Shown here: positions 8,687 through 16,898 of the stretch, one piece after another | Numbering within the stretch: the first letter of the stretch is position 1 | Layout: each line of letters opens with the position of its first letter | Origin: CATOSK01 sp963665735 | GTDB lineage: Bacteria > Chloroflexota > Dehalococcoidia > Lucifugimonadales > UBA3495 | Direction of reading: 5' to 3' | Assembly: GCA_963665735.1 (NCBI GenBank) | Contig: OY762444.1 | Coordinates: 62,001 to 126,000 of the forward strand | Length of the DNA stretch: 64,000 bases | Position numbers and translations under genes: made by a program | Notes under the pieces: generated by a model | Database searches by the model: none | Told to the model about the DNA's origin: nothing | What the model saw: the letters and a program-made list of their open reading frames with translations, nothing else

Positions 8687-10048
8687 TCACGCCGCCCCGT
8701 CGTATTCCACCACCTGCGCCCGTTCCCGCTGGAATCGCAAATAAGCGTCCTTTTTCATCGCCGGACGGTGGGACTTGACTACTTCTTTGGCTCTTTCGGC
8801 CCCGCCTGCCAGCAGGTCAATGGCAACCATCGCCAGAATTTTCGCCGGATTCACCACCGCCGCTTCGTAATCCGTTATGACGTATTCGTCGCTGTGTCCC
8901 GGCCCCACGGCCCCGGCGGTGTAGGGGTGACAAGCCGGCATCAACTGGCTCAAGTCGCCCATGTCGGTGGAACCGCCCCGGTTGCGCCGGGCCGGCATGA
9001 CCAGCACCCGCGACTCGCCGACGACGCTGTTGGCGTTCATCTGGAACAGCTCTTGCATCCCGGCGTCGTGGCGCATCGGCAGATACCCGGGAATGTTGGT
9101 TATCTTCACCTGCGCCCCCACCGCCAAGGCTCCCGCCTTGAAACAACGGTCAACGATGTTGCTGTTTTCCACCACCGCCTTGGGGCTGCCCGACCGCACC
9201 CGCCACTCCAGCCGCACGTCCGCCGGCACCGCGTTAACTGCCTCTCCCCCCTTGGTCATTATCCCGTGAATCCGCACCGTGTCGTCGTCCTTAAAGACCT
9301 CCCGGTTGTTGTTGATGGCCTGCAACGCGAAAGATGCGGCGTTCAGGGCGTTAATCCCTCGGTGAGGCGCGCTGCCGGCGTGGGCGCCCCGCCCCAGAAA
9401 CTGCACGTACTTGACGATGTGGGCGTTGCTGGTGCCGCCAATGGCGAACCGCCGGTCTCCCATGTCGCTGGCCGTGTGGCACATCATCGCCAAATCAACG
9501 TCGTCAAACTCCCCCAGCCGGATTAGCTCCTGCTTGCCGCCCATGAACTCAATCTTCTTTTCTTCCCGCAACTCCAACCGCCGGGCCACCTGGATAAACT
9601 CTTCCGCCGGCACGGCGAAAGGGACAATCTCCCCGGAAAGCTGGGCCAGCACTTCCGGCTCCATCAGCCCGGTCAACGCGCCCAGCATCATCCCAAGTTG
9701 GCAGTGATGCCCGCAGGCGTGGGCCGCCCCCGTCTCCGGGTCGGCGTAGGGATGGTTGTTGACTATCAGCGAGTCCAACTCCCCGATGATTGCCAGCCGC
9801 GGCCCTTCGCCGGCGCCGCCGGCCACCCGGCCCTTGACCCCGGTAAGCGCCAGCCCTTCCCGGTGGGCCACGCCCATTTCGCCCAACTTGCGGGATACCA
9901 GGGCCGCCGTCCTGACTTCGCTGAACCCCGGTTCCGGGTGGGACAGAGTTTCCTGAGCCACGCCCACGATTTCCTTTTTCCGTTTTTCGATGGCGGCGCA
10001 GGCTTTCCGCTTGAGTTCCTCTTTGGTCAACATATTATTCTGCGTCAA
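8687..10048 (-). CDS. M20 family amidohydrolase, paralog 2
   Basis: A metallopeptidase-fold amidohydrolase (453 residues) of the AbgB/HipO-like branch, which cleaves amide bonds of N-acyl or aminobenzoyl amino acids. Metal-site motifs HACGHHCQLGMM, VPAEEF and the late metal-region GGSTDMGDLSQ are intact. It lies directly after a close paralog and overlaps it by 14 nt, with the same gene length and matching motifs, indicating tandem duplication. The TTG start at 10048 has AGGA 8 nt upstream within the previous gene; an ATG five codons later is the alternative. The subgroup usually acts in the cytoplasm, and no signal peptide is visible. The substrate is unknown. Confidence 0.87.
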   Translation of the reverse strand: MTQNNMLTKEELKRKACAAIEKRKKEIVGVAQETLSHPEPGFSEVRTAALVSRKLGEMGVAHREGLALTGVKGRVAGGAGEGPRLAIIGELDSLIVNNHPYADPETGAAHACGHHCQLGMMLGALTGLMEPEVLAQLSGEIVPFAVPAEEFIQVARRLELREEKKIEFMGGKQELIRLGEFDDVDLAMMCHTASDMGDRRFAIGGTSNAHIVKYVQFLGRGAHAGSAPHRGINALNAASFALQAINNNREVFKDDDTVRIHGIMTKGGEAVNAVPADVRLEWRVRSGSPKAVVENSNIVDRCFKAGALAVGAQVKITNIPGYLPMRHDAGMQELFQMNANSVVGESRVLVMPARRNRGGSTDMGDLSQLMPACHPYTAGAVGPGHSDEYVITDYEAAVVNPAKILAMVAIDLLAGGAERAKEVVKSHRPAMKKDAYLRFQRERAQVVEYDGAA

Positions 10049-11366
10049 AGGTCTCTTCCTTGGCCAGGGCGCGCATGAAATTCAGGTATTCCTGGCTGGT
10101 CATTTCGGGCCGGTGGTCGGCGACAATCTTCCCCGCAGTAGCGGCGCCGTCGGCCAGCAGGTCAACCACCGTGGCCGCCATCGCCTTGGCCGCCGTCACC
10201 ACCGCCAGGTTGTAATCCTGGATGACGTAATCCGCACCGTGGCCCAACCCGGTGGCGCCTCCCACGTAGGGGTGAATCGCCGGCATGATGTGGCTGATGT
10301 CGCCCATGTCGGTGGAGCCGGTGCGGTGGCTCACCCGCCCCACGTTTTCATCACCCACCAGGGCGGCGGCGTTGGGACGAAACACCCCGTTCATCTGCTC
10401 GTCCTGCTTCAACGGCATATACCCCGGAATGGTCTGGATATTGACCCTGGCGCCCACCGCCATAGCCCCGGCCCGCAGCGCCCGGTCAACCTTTTCGTTG
10501 GCGTTCAGAATCGCCTCCACCGTCTTGCCCCGGACGAAAGTTTCCATCCTAACGTCGGCGGGAACCGCGCTGACCGCCTCGCCGCCCTTGGTGATGATGG
10601 GATGCACCCGCACCGTGTCATCATCCCGAAAAGTCTCCCGGTTGTAGTGAATCGCGCTCAGGGCCAGCGATGCGGCGTTCAGAGCGTTAATGCCCAGGTG
10701 AGGCGCGCCGCCGGCGTGGGAACCCTTGCCGACAAACTGGATTTTCTTGGCCAGCGTCCCGTTGTTGGTCCCGCTCAGGCAAAGCTGGCCTTCCTCCGGG
10801 CTGCTGGTGGTGTGCATCATCATGGACAGGTCAACGTCGTCGAACTCTCCCAGCCGGATTAACTCCGGCTTGCCCCCCAGGAACTCCAGCTTTCCCTCCC
10901 GCCGCAACCCGTCCCGGTATTCAATCTCGATGTATTCCTCGGCCGGCACCGCTACCAGAACTACCCGCCCGCTCAGGGCCGACAGAACCTCCGGCTGCAT
11001 CAACCCGATGGTTGCCCCCATCAGCATCCCAATCTGGCAATGGTGTCCGCAGGCGTGGGCTGCGCCGGTGTTGGCGTCGGCAAAGGGATGCTCGTTGACA
11101 ATCAGCGAGTCCAACTCTCCCAGCAGGGCCATCGTCGGCCCGGCGCTGCCGCCAATCAACTCCCCCCTTACGCCGGTCAAGGCCAGCCCGGAACGGAAGG
11201 GAATCCCCAACTCGGCGAACTTTCCCGCCACCGCGTGCGCCGTCTTGACCTCTCGGAAACCCGGCTCCGGGTGGCCCAGGATGGTCTGGGACAGGTTGAT
11301 GATTTCGTCGGCGCGGGAGTCAATTTCCTGGAAAACCTGGCGTTTCAACTCTTCTTTGGACGGCAC
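10035..11366 (-). CDS. M20 family amidohydrolase, paralog 1
   Basis: A 443-residue amidohydrolase very similar in layout to the following gene: MPSKEELKRQVFQEIDSR opening, HACGHHCQIGMLMG metal site, VPAEEYIE general-base region, and GSTDMGDISHIMPA near residue 355. It is the first gene of the two-gene operon and presumably forms an M20 dimer with itself or with its paralog. Differences cluster between residues 150 and 185, a region that borders the active site in this family, so the two enzymes may differ in substrate. No transporter or regulator lies beside them to hint at the substrate. Confidence 0.88.
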   Translation of the reverse strand: MPSKEELKRQVFQEIDSRADEIINLSQTILGHPEPGFREVKTAHAVAGKFAELGIPFRSGLALTGVRGELIGGSAGPTMALLGELDSLIVNEHPFADANTGAAHACGHHCQIGMLMGATIGLMQPEVLSALSGRVVLVAVPAEEYIEIEYRDGLRREGKLEFLGGKPELIRLGEFDDVDLSMMMHTTSSPEEGQLCLSGTNNGTLAKKIQFVGKGSHAGGAPHLGINALNAASLALSAIHYNRETFRDDDTVRVHPIITKGGEAVSAVPADVRMETFVRGKTVEAILNANEKVDRALRAGAMAVGARVNIQTIPGYMPLKQDEQMNGVFRPNAAALVGDENVGRVSHRTGSTDMGDISHIMPAIHPYVGGATGLGHGADYVIQDYNLAVVTAAKAMAATVVDLLADGAATAGKIVADHRPEMTSQEYLNFMRALAKEETFDAE

Positions 11367-11560
11367 GAAATTTCCTCCCTGCGGCGGGCCGCAACCCTGA
11401 CTGCGCCGATTGTACCAAAGCCCAACCCAAAATTACATTCCATCCCCCAACCCCCCCAGGGCAATCTCATCCTAATTCCTAACGTCGCCCTGAACCACCA
11501 TGTCACCCTGAACGAAGTGAAGGGTCTAAAATCCTCCACAAAAAACCCTCCCCCGTATGG

Positions 11561-11723
11561 CAGGACGATTGCAAAGTCGGTAGGAACAGTGTTGGGAGGT
11601 GTTTCAATAGTCCCTTCCCCCTTGACGGGGGAAGGTTAGGATGGGGGTGACCGCCACGAGGGGAATGTATCTCCATCCTGGACACCTCCCCATCGTTGGG
11701 ACATGGACTTTGCAATCGTCCTG
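11561..11723. mobile_element. 163-bp inverted-repeat element, copy 1
   Basis: This lies in the 419-base gap between the M20 pair and the glycerate kinase. The ends CAGGACGATTGCAAAGTC (11561-11578) and GACTTTGCAATCGTCCTG (11706-11723) are perfect inverted repeats. A second inner pair, GGGAGGTGT and ACACCTCCC, extends the hairpin. The centre carries the C-rich/G-rich palindrome followed by GGATGGGGGTGA. A homologous 165-bp copy lies at 17723-17887. There is no coding capacity, so this is a miniature non-autonomous element. The rest of the gap (11400-11560) holds a degenerate GAACGAAGTGAAGGGTCT repeat and no gene. Confidence 0.8.
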
Positions 11724-11764
11724 TTGCCCAGGCGCAACCTGGCCGCCACGCCCCCAACCCCCGG

Positions 11765-11772
11765 TGTATAAT
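11765..11772 (+). promoter_or_regulatory. extended -10 promoter of the glycerate kinase gene
   Basis: TG immediately followed by TATAAT (11767-11772), only 13 nt before the ATG. Transcription would start about 7 nt before the start codon, giving a nearly leaderless message. This fits the absence of a Shine-Dalgarno. Confidence 0.55.
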
Positions 11773-11785
11773 CAACCGAACCGCC

Positions 11786-12925
11786 ATGAAAATCGTAATC
11801 GCTCCCCAAAGTTTCAAGGGCAGCCTGTCCGCCCTGGAAGCCGCCGAAGCCATCCGCCGCGGCGTTCTGGCCGCCGACCCGAAGGCTGAAACCGCGCTGG
11901 TTCCCGTGGCCGACGGCGGCGACGGCACCCTGGAAGCCCTGGTCAACACCACCGGCGGCGAGATCCGCCGCAGCATCGTCACCGGCCCCATCGGGCAAGC
12001 CGTCGAAGCCTTCTGGGGAATCATGGGCGACAACCGGACGGCGGTGGTGGAAATGGCCCGCGCCTCCGGTCTGGCCCTCATCCACCCCAAACGCCGCAAC
12101 CCCCGCACGGCCACCACCCGCGGCACGGGGGAAATCATCAAGGAAGCCCTGGACTTGGGCTATACCCGCATCATCGTCGGGTTGGGCGGCAGCGCCACCA
12201 ACGACGCCGGCGCCGGCATGGCTACGGCCCTGGGTGTCCGATTCCTCGACCAGGCCGGCCAACCCCTGCCTCCCGGCGGCGCGGCGTTGGCTCGGCTGGC
12301 CTCCATAAACCAGGTCAACCTGGACCCCCGGCTGGCCCAGGCCACTATCATCTGCGCCACCGACGTCACCAATCCCCTCTGCGGCCCCACCGGGGCGTCG
12401 GCGATTTTCGGCCCCCAGAAAGGCGCCTCCCCCCGGGACGTGACCGAACTCGACGCCGCTCTCGCCAATTTCGGGCGCGTTGTCCAAAAAGATTTGGGGC
12501 TGGATGTGGTTGACCGTCCGGGCGCGGGCGCGGCCGGCGGCATGGGCGCCGGGTTAATCGCCTTCGCCGGGGCCGAACTCCGTTCCGGCATTGATATGGT
12601 GTGCGAGGTGCTGGAATTTGACCGACACCTGGAACAGGCCGACCTGGTAATAACCGGAGAGGGCCGGGCCGACGAATCCACCATCTACGACAAGGCCCCG
12701 GTGGGCGTTGCCCGCCGCGCCCGGGCCCGGGGCATACCCACCATCGTGCTTTGCGGCAGCATCGGCCCCGGCCACCAACTGCTGTACGACCACGGTATCG
12801 CCGGCCTGGTCTGCATCGCCGACCGGCCCATGAGTTTCGAGCGCAGCCTGGCCCGCACCGCCGAACTTTTGGAAGGCGCCGCCGAGCGTACCGTGCGCCT
12901 GCTCAACGCCGGAGTCCAACTCTAG
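11786..12925 (+). CDS. glycerate kinase (GlxK/GarK family)
   Basis: A 379-residue kinase that phosphorylates glycerate (2-kinase family, PF02595) and links glycerate to lower glycolysis. It starts MKIVIAPQSFKGSLSALEAA, the family hallmark. It has PVADGGDGTLEAL (about residues 40-52) and GLGGSATNDAGAGMA (about 132-146), which form the nucleotide and substrate sites. The ATG at 11786 is preferred over an upstream in-frame start at 11696 that falls in the mobile element. The SRPBCC gene begins 2 nt after the stop. Regulation is probably by the almost leaderless extended -10 promoter. Confidence 0.93.
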   Translation: MKIVIAPQSFKGSLSALEAAEAIRRGVLAADPKAETALVPVADGGDGTLEALVNTTGGEIRRSIVTGPIGQAVEAFWGIMGDNRTAVVEMARASGLALIHPKRRNPRTATTRGTGEIIKEALDLGYTRIIVGLGGSATNDAGAGMATALGVRFLDQAGQPLPPGGAALARLASINQVNLDPRLAQATIICATDVTNPLCGPTGASAIFGPQKGASPRDVTELDAALANFGRVVQKDLGLDVVDRPGAGAAGGMGAGLIAFAGAELRSGIDMVCEVLEFDRHLEQADLVITGEGRADESTIYDKAPVGVARRARARGIPTIVLCGSIGPGHQLLYDHGIAGLVCIADRPMSFERSLARTAELLEGAAERTVRLLNAGVQL

Positions 12926-12927
12926 CC

Positions 12928-13386
12928 ATGAAAACCCACCTTTTCAGGTGCCAACAGTGGCTCCCCTTGGCCCGTGAGGAAGTGTTTGACTTCTACTCCG
13001 ACGCTTTCAACCTGGAGCGGTTAACGCCGCCCTTCTTGAAGTTCCGGGTGCTGACGCCTCCGCCCATCGTCATGCGGGAAGGAGTCGTCATTGACTATCG
13101 GCTGAGACTGCGCGGATTTCCGGTGCGGTGGCGCAGCCGGATAACCCTGTGGGAGCCGCCCCGCCTTTTCGTTGACGAGCAGGTGCGCGGCCCTTATCGC
13201 CTTTGGCGTCACCGCCACGTCTTTGAGGAAGTTGACGGCGGAACCCTGGCCGTGGATTCGGTGGAATACGCCGTACCCGGCGGAGCGCTGGTCAACAGGT
13301 TCCTGGTGGAACCCGACCTGAAAAGAATCTTCGACTACCGCCAATCTAAACTGGCGGTAATCCTGACCGGCCCCGGCCCGGACTAA
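12928..13386 (+). CDS. SRPBCC family protein
   Basis: A 152-residue single-domain protein. It opens THLFRCQQWLPLAREEVFDF, followed by the pattern typical of START/Bet v1-like SRPBCC proteins that are often labelled cell-division inhibitor or CDP-paratose epimerase-like (LERLTPPFLKFRVL, the W-rich strand RWRSRITLWEPPRLFVDEQ, and YAVPGGAL near the end). These proteins bind hydrophobic ligands in a helix-grip cavity; no catalytic residues can be named. It is co-transcribed with the glycerate kinase (2-nt gap), which may only reflect shared expression. Confidence 0.85.
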   Translation: MKTHLFRCQQWLPLAREEVFDFYSDAFNLERLTPPFLKFRVLTPPPIVMREGVVIDYRLRLRGFPVRWRSRITLWEPPRLFVDEQVRGPYRLWRHRHVFEEVDGGTLAVDSVEYAVPGGALVNRFLVEPDLKRIFDYRQSKLAVILTGPGPD

Positions 13387-13430
13387 GGAGCGTCGTCAAA
13401 ATCATCCGTCGCAATTCCCCCATCCCCACC

Positions 13431-13650
13431 GTCATTCCGGCGAAAGCCGGAATCCAGAAACCCCCGACAACCCGTTCGTGGTGAGCCTGTCGAACCACCC
13501 CAACCCGTCATTCCCCGCCCGCTACCGTCATTCCCGCGAAAGCGGGAATCCACAACCGTCGCCCTTGGAGGGTTGCGTGAAAAATCCCCTCCCCCTACCA
13601 GGGGGAGGGTTGGAGCCTGCCCTGAGCGAAGCCGAAGGGGAGGGGGTGGC
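13431..13650. repeat. mosaic of four dispersed repeats
   Basis: This fills the 307-base gap after the SRPBCC gene. In order: the GTCATTCCGG palindrome (13431-13460), a GTGGTGAGCCTGTCGAACCA unit (13473-13497), a GTCATTCCCGCGAAAGCGGG variant (13527-13552), and the C-rich/G-rich palindrome (13585-13611) running into a GAGCGAAGCCGAAGGGG unit. No gene or promoter is recognised. Confidence 0.8.
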
Positions 13651-13693
13651 TTCCGTAGCTTTCAGGAATAACGGCTTGATTTGACGAAGCCCT

Positions 13694-13933
13694 CTAATCC
13701 CCCCGTTCCCTGGCCCGGCTTTCTTCGTCCAGTTGCCGGACGGTCTTTATAGTCGGCGGGTTGTCTTCCCGTCCCCGCATCCATTCCTGGATTTTGAACC
13801 TGCCTTCCAGACGTTTCAACTTGAGCCACAACCAAGCGTATTTGATGGACAGCCAAGCAAGCCGGCCTTGTAGCCTCAATCTCTCCCGCTGGGTCAACCG
13901 GGGCTGCACATCCCTTTGTGGTTCCTCCGCCAT
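13694..13933 (-). CDS. small basic hypothetical protein
   Basis: A protein of 79 residues, rich in Arg, Lys and Trp (AWLSIKYAWLWLKLKRLEGR in the middle), predicted as mostly helical with an amphipathic central helix. It starts 8 nt after the HEPN gene stop on the same strand and ends the lut-MNT-HEPN gene run. I do not recognise a family. It may be an accessory of the MNT/HEPN pair, or an unrelated small protein; only its position and clean reading frame support it. Confidence 0.5.
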   Translation of the reverse strand: MAEEPQRDVQPRLTQRERLRLQGRLAWLSIKYAWLWLKLKRLEGRFKIQEWMRGREDNPPTIKTVRQLDEESRARERGD

Positions 13934-13941
13934 GCCCGCGC

Positions 13942-14343
13942 CTACCCCAACCGTTCCCGGACGAACTCCACCACCGTTTGCGAAAGCTCAATGGCCCGGT
14001 CGGCGTCATCCCGGTCAAAAGCCTCCGAGGAAATCCCCCCCGGCAGAAACTCCGGGTAGCGGGTGATGTAATAATACTTGTCCAACTGCCGGGCCTCGCT
14101 CTTTACCGTGTCGAAGAACATCTCGAAAATCTTGGCGTCCTCGCACAAATCGGTCAACGAATGTCCCCAAACGTCCTCCGACCCCCGGTGGTACAGGTAC
14201 GCCTTAATCGCCTTTTCCGCCGCCTGCTGGCCCAGGAAACAGGTAAGGTTGTACCGTCCCCCTTCCCTGGTGAACTCGGCGTCTTCCAGGTCTTGCGTCG
14301 CTTGGCGCAGCCAACGGGCGCCCTCAGCAATCCGGTCAAGCAT
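13942..14343 (-). CDS. HEPN domain protein
   Basis: A 133-residue all-helical HEPN protein. RYNLTCFLGQQAAEKAIKAY is the conserved helix, followed by GHSLTDLCEDA. The Arg before the GH histidine is separated by seven residues (YHRG...WGH), so it does not fit the RX4-6H ribonuclease motif of active HepT toxins. It resembles the DNA-binding/HEPN subgroup usually paired with MNT proteins. Its start overlaps the MNT gene stop by 8 nt, so the two are coupled and likely form a complex. Function as a toxin-antitoxin module is possible but is not shown by catalytic residues. Confidence 0.82.
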   Translation of the reverse strand: MLDRIAEGARWLRQATQDLEDAEFTREGGRYNLTCFLGQQAAEKAIKAYLYHRGSEDVWGHSLTDLCEDAKIFEMFFDTVKSEARQLDKYYYITRYPEFLPGGISSEAFDRDDADRAIELSQTVVEFVRERLG

Positions 14344-14677
14344 CGTAAATCACGCGTCCTTTCTGGCAAGCGCTCCGCAGCGCCGGCAATTCGTCCTGCA
14401 ACCGCTCAAATTCCTCCGGCGTGTAAACCAGGGTTTCCACTTCCACCCCGCTGCCCAGGTGGTAATAGAAGAAGTCCGCCCGCCGGCCAAAGGGCCGGTC
14501 CGTGTCGTGGACGATAATCAGGTCAATCCGGCTTTCCGGGGTAAAGTCCCCGGTAATCATGTCGCCGGTCAGGATTACCTTTTCTATCCCCAGCGTCGGC
14601 AGCAGAGCCTCGATGTTTTCCAGTTCCTTTTCCAGCATTTGCCGCCGGTATTGGGTGAACCCGATTCTTACTGGCAT
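14336..14677 (-). CDS. MNT-type nucleotidyltransferase domain protein, degenerate
   Basis: A protein of 113 residues. The region ILTGDMITGDFTPESRIDL aligns exactly with the nucleotidyltransferase motif GS-x10-DxD, but the Ser is Asp and the first metal-binding Asp is Arg; only the last Asp remains. Active MntA antitoxins need the serine and both aspartates to AMPylate their HEPN partner, so this copy is probably not catalytic. It lies 9 nt after lutC and overlaps the HEPN gene by 8 nt. It may bind nucleotide or act as a structural antitoxin. Confidence 0.75.
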   Translation of the reverse strand: MPVRIGFTQYRRQMLEKELENIEALLPTLGIEKVILTGDMITGDFTPESRIDLIIVHDTDRPFGRRADFFYYHLGSGVEVETLVYTPEEFERLQDELPALRSACQKGRVIYDA

Positions 14678-14686
14678 CTTTCCGTC

Positions 14687-15451
14687 CTATCCGAGCAGTA
14701 CCAGGTGGACTTCCCGCGGCCCGTGGACTCCCACCACCAGCGTCTGCTCAATATCCGCCGTCCGGCTGGGCCCGGTGATGAAGTTGAGGTAACTTCCCAT
14801 GTCGCCGCCCTTCCGGTGAAACTCCAACCGCCGCAGCAGGAAAACGTCATCCAGGCTCTCCACCACGTCCTCGGGCCGCACCAGGGCAATGTGCATCGGC
14901 GGCACCAGCGACACCAACCGGCTCAACCCGGCCCGCGGCATGACCACCACCGAACCCGTCTCCGCCACGGCGTAATCGGCCCCGGTAATTCCCACATCCG
15001 CAGCTATTATATCCCGCCGCAGTGTCTCCCGGTCTTGGGATTCGTTCCGCGCCACGGCGACAACCTGGACTCCCGCATCAGTCAGGGCTTGGTGAAAGGG
15101 CGCTTGTTGAAAAACTTCCTGCGTTGACCTGACCACCCGCTTGACCTGACCGGCGGCAACAATGGCCGTAACCCGGCCTATCGCCTCTTCCCCGTCCCTG
15201 GCCCGATGCACCTTCCAGCCCCGCAGTTCCGCCGTGGACGCCAGCCCTTCCAGCAAACCGTCCCGATTGGCGGCGACCCGGTGGTACAACTCCCGTTCCC
15301 GCTCCTCCAATTCCGCCTGGCCATCCCCCAATCGTGGGTAAGCGTCTTGCGGTGGGCCGGCCTCCCTCCCCAACGCCGTCCTGACCCCGGCCAGAAAATC
15401 CTCCTTGGCAACCCCGGCGGGAATCCCAACCCCCTGGCCGTCGCTACCCAT
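14687..15451 (-). CDS. lutC: LutC/YkgG LUD-domain protein
   Basis: A 254-residue subunit of the LutABC L-lactate oxidation complex. It carries the LUD domain: the region ITGADYAVAETGSVVV and the late GPSRTADIEQTLVVGVHGP motif are typical of LutC. I set the start at ATG 15451 because GGAGG lies 7 nt upstream; a longer frame reaching 15676 would run deep into lutB. It overlaps lutB by 8 nt, consistent with translational coupling in lutA-lutB-lutC order. LutC has no iron-sulfur motifs of its own. Confidence 0.9.
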   Translation of the reverse strand: MGSDGQGVGIPAGVAKEDFLAGVRTALGREAGPPQDAYPRLGDGQAELEERERELYHRVAANRDGLLEGLASTAELRGWKVHRARDGEEAIGRVTAIVAAGQVKRVVRSTQEVFQQAPFHQALTDAGVQVVAVARNESQDRETLRRDIIAADVGITGADYAVAETGSVVVMPRAGLSRLVSLVPPMHIALVRPEDVVESLDDVFLLRRLEFHRKGGDMGSYLNFITGPSRTADIEQTLVVGVHGPREVHLVLLG

Positions 15452-16898
15452 CTTCCGGCCTCCGGTCAGCAAGTTCCCGTTCCCAGGTTTCCGCGAAGGT
15501 ACGGGGCGGTGCCGGCGGCAAGTCCCGGGAACGCAGCCACCCCGCCATCGGCCCCAACGGTATGCTCCCCAAACCGCCGCCATTTCCAAAGACCCGTTGC
15601 ATTCCCCGCAAAGCTCTCCCGCCGGCCGCCAGCCAGCCGGGATGAGACAACGCCTTGGCCATGCCTCGCGCCGCAATCCGTTCCTGCACCGGGGCGGCCC
15701 GCACCTCTGAGTCTTGGCTTTCCGCCAACTGCCCTCGCAGGTGCAGCAGCATCCGGGGAATGTTTATCTTCACCGGGCAGGCGTCCCGGCAGGCCCCGCA
15801 AAGGCTGGATGCAAAGGGCAAGTCCTTGGCCTGTTTCAACCCCACCAGGTTCGGCGTCACGATGGCCCCGATAGGCCCCGGGTAAACCCACCCGTAGGCG
15901 TGTCCCCCAACTTTCTGATATACCGGGCAGATGTTGAGGCACGCCCCGCACCGGATACAGTGCAGCGCCTCCCGCAGCTTGGGGTCAGCCAGCAGCCGGG
16001 AACGTCCGTTGTCCACGATGACCAGGTGAAACTCTTCCGGCCCGTCCTCGTCGGTTTCCCGGCGCGGCCCGCTGGTCATGCTGACATAACTGGTCAACCG
16101 CTGCCCGGTAGCCGACCGGGGCAGCAGTCTAAGGAATAACGCCAGGTCTTGCAGGGACGGGATGACTTTCTCCATCCCGGCAATCCCGACATGAACCCGT
16201 GGCGCCGACGTGCATAGCCGGCCGTTTCCTTCGTTGGTGATGATTGCCAGCGTCCCCGTTTCCGCCACCAGGAAGTTGGCCCCGCTGATTCCCAGGTCTG
16301 CCTGCAAAAACTTTTCCCGCAGCGTCGTCCGCGCCACCCGCGCCATTTCCTCTATGTCGTCGTTGTAGGGAACGCCCAGCTTGTCGGCCAGCAGTTCCGC
16401 CACCTGCTCCTTGGTCTTGTGCAGGGCCGGCGCCACCAGGTGCGAAGGCGTCTCCCCGGCCAGTTGTATGATGTATTCCCCCAAGTCCGTTTCATAGACT
16501 TCTACGCCCAAGCCCTCCAGTGCCCGGTTCAAGTCCAGTTCTTCCGAAACCATAGACTTGCCCTTGGTGACGACCTTAACGCCCCGGCTGGTGGCTATGC
16601 CCGCTACGATGGCGTTGGCTTGGGCCGCGTCCCTGGCGAAATGGACTTGCCCGCCGTTCTTAACTACGTTGTCATGCAGCAACTCCAGGTAGTAATCCAG
16701 GTTGCTCAAGGTATGCTCTTTGACCTGTCGCGCCTGCTCCCGCCACTCTTCCCAGGCTTCGGGCGTGACTTCCGCAATGGCCTCCCGCCGCGCGCCGTCA
16801 AACCCGCTGCCCACCCGCCGTAAGGCGCGCCGCAGTTGCGGGTCTCGGATGGATACCCGCGACGCTGGGATAAACTGCCGCGTTTCAACTTCCGGCAT
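15444..16898 (-). CDS. lutB: LutB-type iron-sulfur LUD protein
   Basis: A 484-residue protein. The N-terminal LUD domain (about residues 60-300) has ISGANFLVAETGTLAIITNEGN. It is followed by two 4Fe-4S motifs, CIRCGACLNICPVYQ (about 305-320) and CGACRDACPVKI (about 355-366), and a LutB C-terminal domain. It transfers electrons within the LutABC lactate-oxidising complex, probably loosely membrane-associated. The start ATG overlaps the lutA stop in TGATG. Upstream in-frame residues to 17213 belong to lutA's other frame and were excluded. Confidence 0.92.
   Translation of the reverse strand: MPEVETRQFIPASRVSIRDPQLRRALRRVGSGFDGARREAIAEVTPEAWEEWREQARQVKEHTLSNLDYYLELLHDNVVKNGGQVHFARDAAQANAIVAGIATSRGVKVVTKGKSMVSEELDLNRALEGLGVEVYETDLGEYIIQLAGETPSHLVAPALHKTKEQVAELLADKLGVPYNDDIEEMARVARTTLREKFLQADLGISGANFLVAETGTLAIITNEGNGRLCTSAPRVHVGIAGMEKVIPSLQDLALFLRLLPRSATGQRLTSYVSMTSGPRRETDEDGPEEFHLVIVDNGRSRLLADPKLREALHCIRCGACLNICPVYQKVGGHAYGWVYPGPIGAIVTPNLVGLKQAKDLPFASSLCGACRDACPVKINIPRMLLHLRGQLAESQDSEVRAAPVQERIAARGMAKALSHPGWLAAGGRALRGMQRVFGNGGGLGSIPLGPMAGWLRSRDLPPAPPRTFAETWERELADRRPEDG

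Noticed and set aside
13942..14343. calling the HEPN protein an active RNase toxin
   Set aside because: The Arg-to-His spacing is seven residues and does not match the RX4-6H motif; toxicity is not supported.
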